The translations under genes and the position numbers were made by a program. A stretch of DNA of 64,000 bases from Eurosta solidaginis (lineage: Eukaryota; Arthropoda; Insecta; Diptera; Tephritidae): positions 65,568,779 to 65,632,778 of the forward strand of contig NC_090319.1 of NCBI RefSeq assembly GCF_040869045.1. Reading direction: 5' to 3'. Positions 58,711 to 64,000 of the stretch are shown here, one piece after another. How positions within the stretch are numbered: position 1 is the first letter of the stretch; every line of letters begins with the position of its first letter. Under the pieces are notes generated by a model that saw only the letters and a list, made by a program, of their open reading frames with translations, was not told the origin of the DNA and ran no database searches.

Positions 58711-60389
58711 ATGGCAAATTGTCTCAGAAGTGATTTTCACCTCAAATATTCTCTAATAGTGACTAGAGACGGCTTACTGAATTCAGCTGTTAGTGAAAAG
58801 GAAAAGGATAAAATGTTAAAAGAATGTCGCCGTAATACCCGATACGGCAATCTTACTGACAGCGCACAAGAGGAATATAACGTCAGAATAGTATCTCTAT
58901 TTGCTTTGGGTGAAGAAGATAGCGAAGAAGAACCATTTGCAGGAGGTGAAGAACTTGACCCTGATTTTGTGCCTATTGGTATGGCTTCGGATGCTTCAGA
59001 TATTGAAGAAAATGCCATAATCGAGGATTGTGTTGAAGAAAGTAATGACGACGATGAAGAGGAAGATGTAATTTCACCACCGGGAACAGCGATGGCGAGT
59101 GCAACGAGTGGTCATTATTTTCTTGTAAAAGATGGGAAGGTTTGGGGCACTACTCCACCCGCCAGAACGGGTTGTAAAACAGCACATAACTGTCTAGTAA
59201 TTGCTATACCAGGGCCATCAATATCCATCTTTCTCAACCCTATTTCGATATTCAATCAATTTATAACTCGTGAAATTGTTGATATAGTTGTTCGGGAAAC
59301 GAATCGAAAGGCTAAAGCAGTTATTGAGAAGTGGAATTCAGCTAATCCGAACAAGACTCAAAATTGGGAACCATTTTCTGAAGTGGAATGTTATGCTTTC
59401 AATAGTTTTGTATTGTTTTGCGGCACTTTCTTGCTACGTCACAGCCGCTTAAAGCGCTTTGGGCACCATATAATCATCAAATTTACAAAGCAACTACATA
59501 TGTCATTTAATCGTTTTCAAGATATTTTACGGTTTATTCGATTTGACAATGCAAATATGAGGACTATACGACTATAAGCTAGTAAAACTGCTCCAATAGA
59601 TGATACGTGGATTATGTTACATGCTAACTTAGAGCGTGCTTATGTCCCAAATTCGCACATAACGGTTGATCAGCAGCTGTTTGCTTATCGTGGAAAAACC
59701 AAGTTCACACAGTATATTCCATTGAAGCCTGCAAAGTATGGAATCAAAGTTTAGTGGGCTTGTGACGCAACATTCAATTACCAATTGAAAGGGACAAATT
59801 TATACTGGTCAACTAAGCGATGTACTTAGGAAAATATGTAAATCAACGGGTTGTGATGGATTTAGTTGAAAAATATTTCCGCACTGGACAAACAATATAC
59901 GCTGACAACTTTTTTCACATCACTAGAACTAGCTAGCGATCTTATGTCGAAAAACTTGACTTTCGTTGGAACTTTTCGTAAGAATAAAAGATTCATTCCA
60001 CAAGAATTGCTTGCATCTTCTACTCGTATATTGAACAGCATCATCTTTTGTTTCTACGAAAACGACTTTTCATTATGATCGTACGTGCCAAAGAAAAACA
60101 AGTCTGCCATTCTTATTTCAACCGCACATTACATTTCCGACGTAGCTGGGGAGAATAGCAAGACCCTGCAAATATTAGATTACAAATAAGTAATAAAAAT
60201 AATTTGCCTATATATGCCCCATCTGCCTCTAACCGGCCTGTTTGCCGTATGTGCTATAAGGAGGATGAAAGACATAGGAAAACGCGTTTCCATTGCATGA
60301 AATGTAAATATCCGGTTTTTTATTCGCACTCAAGTAAAATGTGTTTCAAATGCATTTCTGAAAAAACACCAAGGGACTCCTCGAACTAA
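58711..60389 (+). pseudogene. piggyBac transposase 2, decayed
   Basis: The first 288 codons (58711-59577) are open: an acidic N-terminal region, then VWGTTPPA, PGPS, the helical VVRETNRKAKAVIEKW and FGTFLLRH-like parts of the DDE domain. After 59577 the frame is broken several times. ITVDQQLFAYRGKTKF (near 59670) holds the first catalytic aspartate and YADNFFTS (near 59900) the second. The region of the third aspartate (usually GGVD) is missing. A separate frame (60204-60389) gives the C-terminal zinc domain with CRMCYKEDERH, CMKC and CFKC. The copy cannot be active. Confidence 0.85.
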
Positions 60390-60760
60390 GGACATATACG
60401 AATCTAATTTCATTCAGACTGGCATATTAATTAAAAACAATTAACATTCATACATTTTTGGAACAATTCTTGACTATATTTTTTAATTAAATAAACACTG
60501 TAACACATTCGGGTTGTTCAATTACTTTTTTTGGGTAGTGGCACTTATACATTACCTTGTGGTCTGTCAGACCACAACAGCGTTAACGACAATTTCAGTT
60601 ACCAGTAGTCTAAGTGTTAAATTGACATTTTCGTACAAATTTTAGGTTATAAGAGCTTTATAAACCTATTTTCTTTGTTATGACTATGGAGGGAAAAGTA
60701 CGAAAGGTTTATAAAACTTTTTAAAATGCCGTATCCATTGCAATTCCATATAATAGGAGC

Positions 60761-63134
60761 TTAACCCATTAACGCCCAACTTTTGTTTTGCTCTTTTATC
60801 ATCTTTTTCTGTTAGTATGGTCCAAAATATAGAGACTAATGCACACAAAATTTTCTTAATACTTCATGTATATATTTTATTGCATCTGAAAGGTTTGTTC
60901 CCAAATGGGAACATTGGGTACATAAGACTTAAATCATGTTGTGATAGTCTACAAAACAATGAACATATATACCTCGGCCGCATTCAGTACACATTTTACG
61001 TGCATTTTTTTACACAGCGCACATCGTTTTTGTTTTCCATTTGGAATAGCGGCTAAAACATGTTTTGTTATGGCTCGGCTCTGCCTGAGTGTACGAACTG
61101 GGCGACCAAGCGTTTTCGGATCTGAGAGGCTAGTTTTTATGTGCAAATAGCTTCGCGCTACCATGCGAATGAAGTCAAGATATGTAATTTTGTCATGACT
61201 TAAATTATATATAACGAATGCATTACACATACAAATATCCAGACAGTTTGTAAAAAGCCTAAAGTACAATTTTTTTTCTTTAATTTCTACGGGATACCTG
61301 TTGATATGCCAGTCTAACTTATCCACACCTCCCATGTATTCGTTATATTGTGATATTACATGCGGCTGAAGAACTTCAACATATTTTTTATCCCTTTTAC
61401 TGTACCTCTGCACAGGCTGCATGGGATTTACACTTTGATGGTTGGTAATAACTTTTACACATCTGTTATCATTCCACGAAACAACTAATACTTCGTTATT
61501 TTTATCAAATCTATAATCAGTAGCGCCGCGAGGCTCTTTTTTCATAGCTTCATCTGTTTTTATCGGACACTTATTTAGACGGTTGAATCTGGAAGTACCA
61601 GTAGCACGCACATTTTTTTTATTAAGAACTAAAACTAGTCTGAAGCTTGAAAAAAAATTGTCAAAATAAAACTCGTGGTCTTCAGGATACTCTAGAAGTT
61701 GAACCATTGAAGTAATAACCTTTTCGCCAACACCAGTCAAGTCTTTCTCAACCGCCCTGATAAAGCTCAATGTTGTAACAAAATCCAGCTTCTCCGCAGG
61801 CCATGATCCACTGCTTTAAGCCAAACCGTATTGGCTTTCCTCTGATAAATTGCTTTAAGAAGTGACCTCCGTAGTACCTTACCATCTGCTCATCTATAGA
61901 CAACTGTTTTAAAAAAACATTAAACTTTAAAAAAATTTCATTCAGCTTTTCAATCAGTGCCTTTATTTTGAAGTCCTTTTCAGGAATACCACATCGAATG
62001 TTTTCGTTGTTATTGAAGTGCAAAAATCGTTTGATTTCTAGGTATCTGTTCCTTGGCATGTAGTTTCTTACAATTTCAATGTGAACGTCGTCGTCTGTGC
62101 ACCAATACATCCTTTCACTGGGTAAACTGTGGTATGATGTAAAAATCAATATGCCAAGAAACTAACGAAAACATTCTGAAGAAAGGCAGAAGTTATGGAA
62201 ATTACATTGGTGTGCATAGCGCAAACTTTCGTCAACTATGTGTTGAACTAGCGATTTGTCAAAAAAGAATTCAAAAATTTCAAATGCCTCTCTTTAATGA
62301 AAATTCTCTCGAGTTTTAGTTATATTATCCTGGCAGCGTTTAGGCGATGGAAAATTGTTACTATAACTTGCATCAGTATGAAGCCATCGCGATGTGCAGG
62401 CTGGATTTTCTTCTTCCAGCTTTTGTCTTTTCGAAGTTGTACTTGGCGTGAAGTCGACATCTTTTTCAATTTCAGTAAAATGAATTTCTACTTTGCCAGG
62501 AACATCCTTCAGTTCTGTACCTTCATCAAGATTGTCTTCATCAATATATTCACAATTAGTCAGGGTATCAGCATCTGGAGGCAGTTGCACTATATCAATA
62601 GTACTTTCGTCATCCAGCTCTGCATCCTCGAGGAGTTCTTTTAAAATTCCTTCAATTTCATGAAGTTTAAGAGCTCTTTGGCTAAACATGCTTTAGATAT
62701 AAAAATATCAGCCAAAAACGATAACGAAAAATATTTACAAAATTTGTGTACATAGTGCCTAATGCTCCCAATTGGGAATATTGGAAAAACGTTGAAATTG
62801 TGCAATTTGCGCAATTTTCTTGCAACAAAACTAGTTATTTTATTTACTTACGTCACAACCTAGCACTGTAAGAAAATACCACTTCAATTTTTAGGTTAAA
62901 TCAATAAAAGTTTGCAGATAAAATCCTTAAATGAGAAAAACGTGCCACTTCCGAGAATATTTGCTTACTACTGACCACGTGATCGTGAGATAGCATCAAG
63001 AACAGCTGATTATATGCATAGATATGTGGGAATGTGTAATTCGATATCGATTTTTTGATCAGTGGTTCTTATTCGATAATATCTAAAGATTTGTGCAAGC
63101 TCCCAAATGGGAACATTGGGCGCTAATGGGTCAA
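60761..63134 (-). mobile_element. piggyBac element 3, in block A'
   Basis: TTAA at 60761-60764 and its decayed partner TCAA at 63131-63134. The ends CCCATTAACGCCCAA and TTGGGCGCTAATGGG are inverse with one mismatch. The flanks join as GAGC-TTAA-GTCGCTG, exactly the uninterrupted sequence at 15359-15373. GTTCCCAAATGGGAAC (60897-60912) and CTCCCAAATGGGAAC (63100-63114) are the family palindrome. A TCCCAATTGGGA lies at 62766-62777. Confidence 0.92.
60949..62689 (-). pseudogene. piggyBac transposase 3, nearly complete, frameshifted
   Basis: Minus-strand order: acidic N-terminal region (62294-62689), a break near 62150-62290, then 61748-62149 with the first catalytic site LSIDEQMVRYYGGHF. A frame change near 61760 follows, then 60949-61770 with the second site FYFDNFFSS and the third YMGGVDKLD. 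The end is cysteine-rich (CALCKKMHVKC) and shorter than in copies 1 and 2. All three catalytic aspartates are present; only two or three small lesions separate it from an intact frame. It is the best-preserved piggyBac enzyme here, but not functional as it stands. Confidence 0.9.
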
Positions 63135-63400
63135 GTCGCTGTTTATACACAAATATTTTTGTTGTTGAAACTTGCTATTTGAGCAAGAGGGGGTAACGAG
63201 GAAAGCGCGTGCACTGAGTTTCTTGCGCTTGGCGACTTGCTTTGAGCTGTCTTTTTTATGTTTTCAAATTCTGATTTTTGTAAATTTTTTTTTGATTGAG
63301 GAACTTTTGGCTGATTTTGAATAGAAATTTTTATAAGTTTATTAAATATTTCTTATATTTCACAATAATTTTTCAAATTTTCAATGAATAAAAAAAAGGT

Positions 63401-64000
63401 TTAGAAAGAATTTATATAAAATGTCAAATTGTTGCTTAGAAAGAGCCGCCGTGTGTAAATCTGATACGCAACTTCAAAAGAAGTTGAAGTTGAAGCTAAG
63501 CACGGGACCATATATTCGGTTTGCCCGATATTAGACGAGGATATACTGCTATGGACATATGGCCTGCACACAAGTTGCCCCGAGACCTTGAGTCTTGTTG
63601 CGGTGGCTAACGCGAGAGTTTTGGCCATTAGATCTGCAGGCGTGATGTTTAGAATGGCAAGCAATGCTACTGTCGGAGTAGTTTTTAGGGCTCCCGTTAT
63701 GCTAATCTTTGATAATCTACATGCCCTTAAATTTGTTTCGTATTCGTACTTTTTTGTGTGGCTGTCCACAAAACAAGGACCCCATTGTAAAGTATGGGTT
63801 TGACAATTGCCGTAAGGGAGTTTATGTCAACGTGCATCCTAGCATCCTCTTGCATGCATGCGATGTCGCGTAGGCTTTCTTCGCTCTCTCTTTCACAGAC
63901 AACTTACCATTTAGGATGACTCCTAGATATTTTGGGGCTATATTTTTCTTGTAGGGTTACACCTCTAAGCTTAGGCTTGGTCCAATTAGGACCTATATTT
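63401..64000 (-). pseudogene. Non-LTR retrotransposon RT end in block A', partial
   Basis: Second copy of the sequence at 15660-16240, with ITGALKTTPTVALLAILNIT and ADLMAKTLALATATRL on the minus strand (open 63401-63769). It continues beyond the window. Confidence 0.75.

Larger units (their letters stand above)
57892..60620 (+). mobile_element. piggyBac element 2
   Basis: TTAA at 57892-57895 and 60617-60620 bound ends reading CCCTTAGACTA and the inverse of CACTTAGACTA. The palindrome TGGTCTG-N-CAGACCA occurs at 57913-57927, 58098-58116 and 60558-60576. Confidence 0.85.
55760..64000. repeat. Dispersed block, copy A' (interrupted; runs off the window)
   Basis: Matching parts are 55775-55833, 57361-57850, 60621-60760 and 63131-64000. 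They follow the order of 14500-16240. Between them lie a family-1 repeat and two piggyBac elements. Compared with A, the left half of the foldback MITE is gone. Confidence 0.8.

Overview
This window looks like repeat-dense nuclear DNA of a higher fly, most likely a tephritid fruit fly or a relative. The grounds are AT-rich sequence, GT-AG introns of 50-200 bp, BEL/Pao, Helitron, piggyBac, HARBI1 and CR1/L2-group elements, tRNA-headed SINEs, and a dominant family of (RGAC)n-bearing repeats that resemble Drosophila mini-me/DINE-1 elements. The species assignment is inference. Only one convincing host gene is present: an intronless secreted serine-protease homologue with a lost catalytic triad (23130-23945, minus strand), with its own TATA box. 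The rest is transposable elements, often nested, and mostly dead.

Layout. 1-270: tail of a family-1 repeat. 393-760: a CTCG-rich MITE. 1700-2440: a broken, spliced fragment of a widespread insect repeat protein. 4567-5908: a small TIR element split by a 5'-truncated non-LTR retrotransposon. 5913-9430: a frameshifted Helitron Rep/helicase on the minus strand. 9785-10190: an old relative of the 130-bp repeat. 10207-11090: a SINE-bearing composite repeat. 11316-11535: a HARBI1 N-terminus. 11535-14449: a decayed BEL/Pao element with its 3' LTR.

14500-16240 is copy A of a dispersed block that returns as copy A' at 55760-64000. A' was later split by a family-1 repeat and two different piggyBac elements. 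15660-22280 holds two minus-strand non-LTR remnants. A complete family-1 element (17461-20965, seventeen 130-bp units) sits inside the endonuclease domain of one of them. 23130-24863 is the protease-homologue gene plus a second, orphan copy of its upstream region. 24888-28722 holds family-2 and family-3 repeats. 28843-29263 is a short non-LTR insertion with a 12-bp target duplication. 31015-32942 is a piggyBac and 33003-35309 a small LTR element.

35758-41419 and 46255-57361 are mostly family-1 copies in both orientations. They are interrupted by a SINE (38345-38700), a long-armed foldback element (41420-43075) and a nearly intact CR1/L2-group retrotransposon (48668-52084) whose 1028-codon frame has one stop. 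Within this zone 43151-45700 carries a MITE, a second SINE composite, a ~117/94-bp tandem array and a hairpin.

The best leads are: (1) three repeat families with unrelated bodies that share one terminal design, a common AACAAGTAAGGA end followed by a family-specific hairpin, subterminal inverted repeats and an (RGAC)n-ATGG core; (2) three piggyBacs in one window, each with its own palindrome repeated near both ends; (3) the duplicated promoter region of the protease homologue; (4) the paired A/A' blocks, which supply a piggyBac empty site inside the same window. All motif positions were read by eye. No alignment, folding or database search was run.
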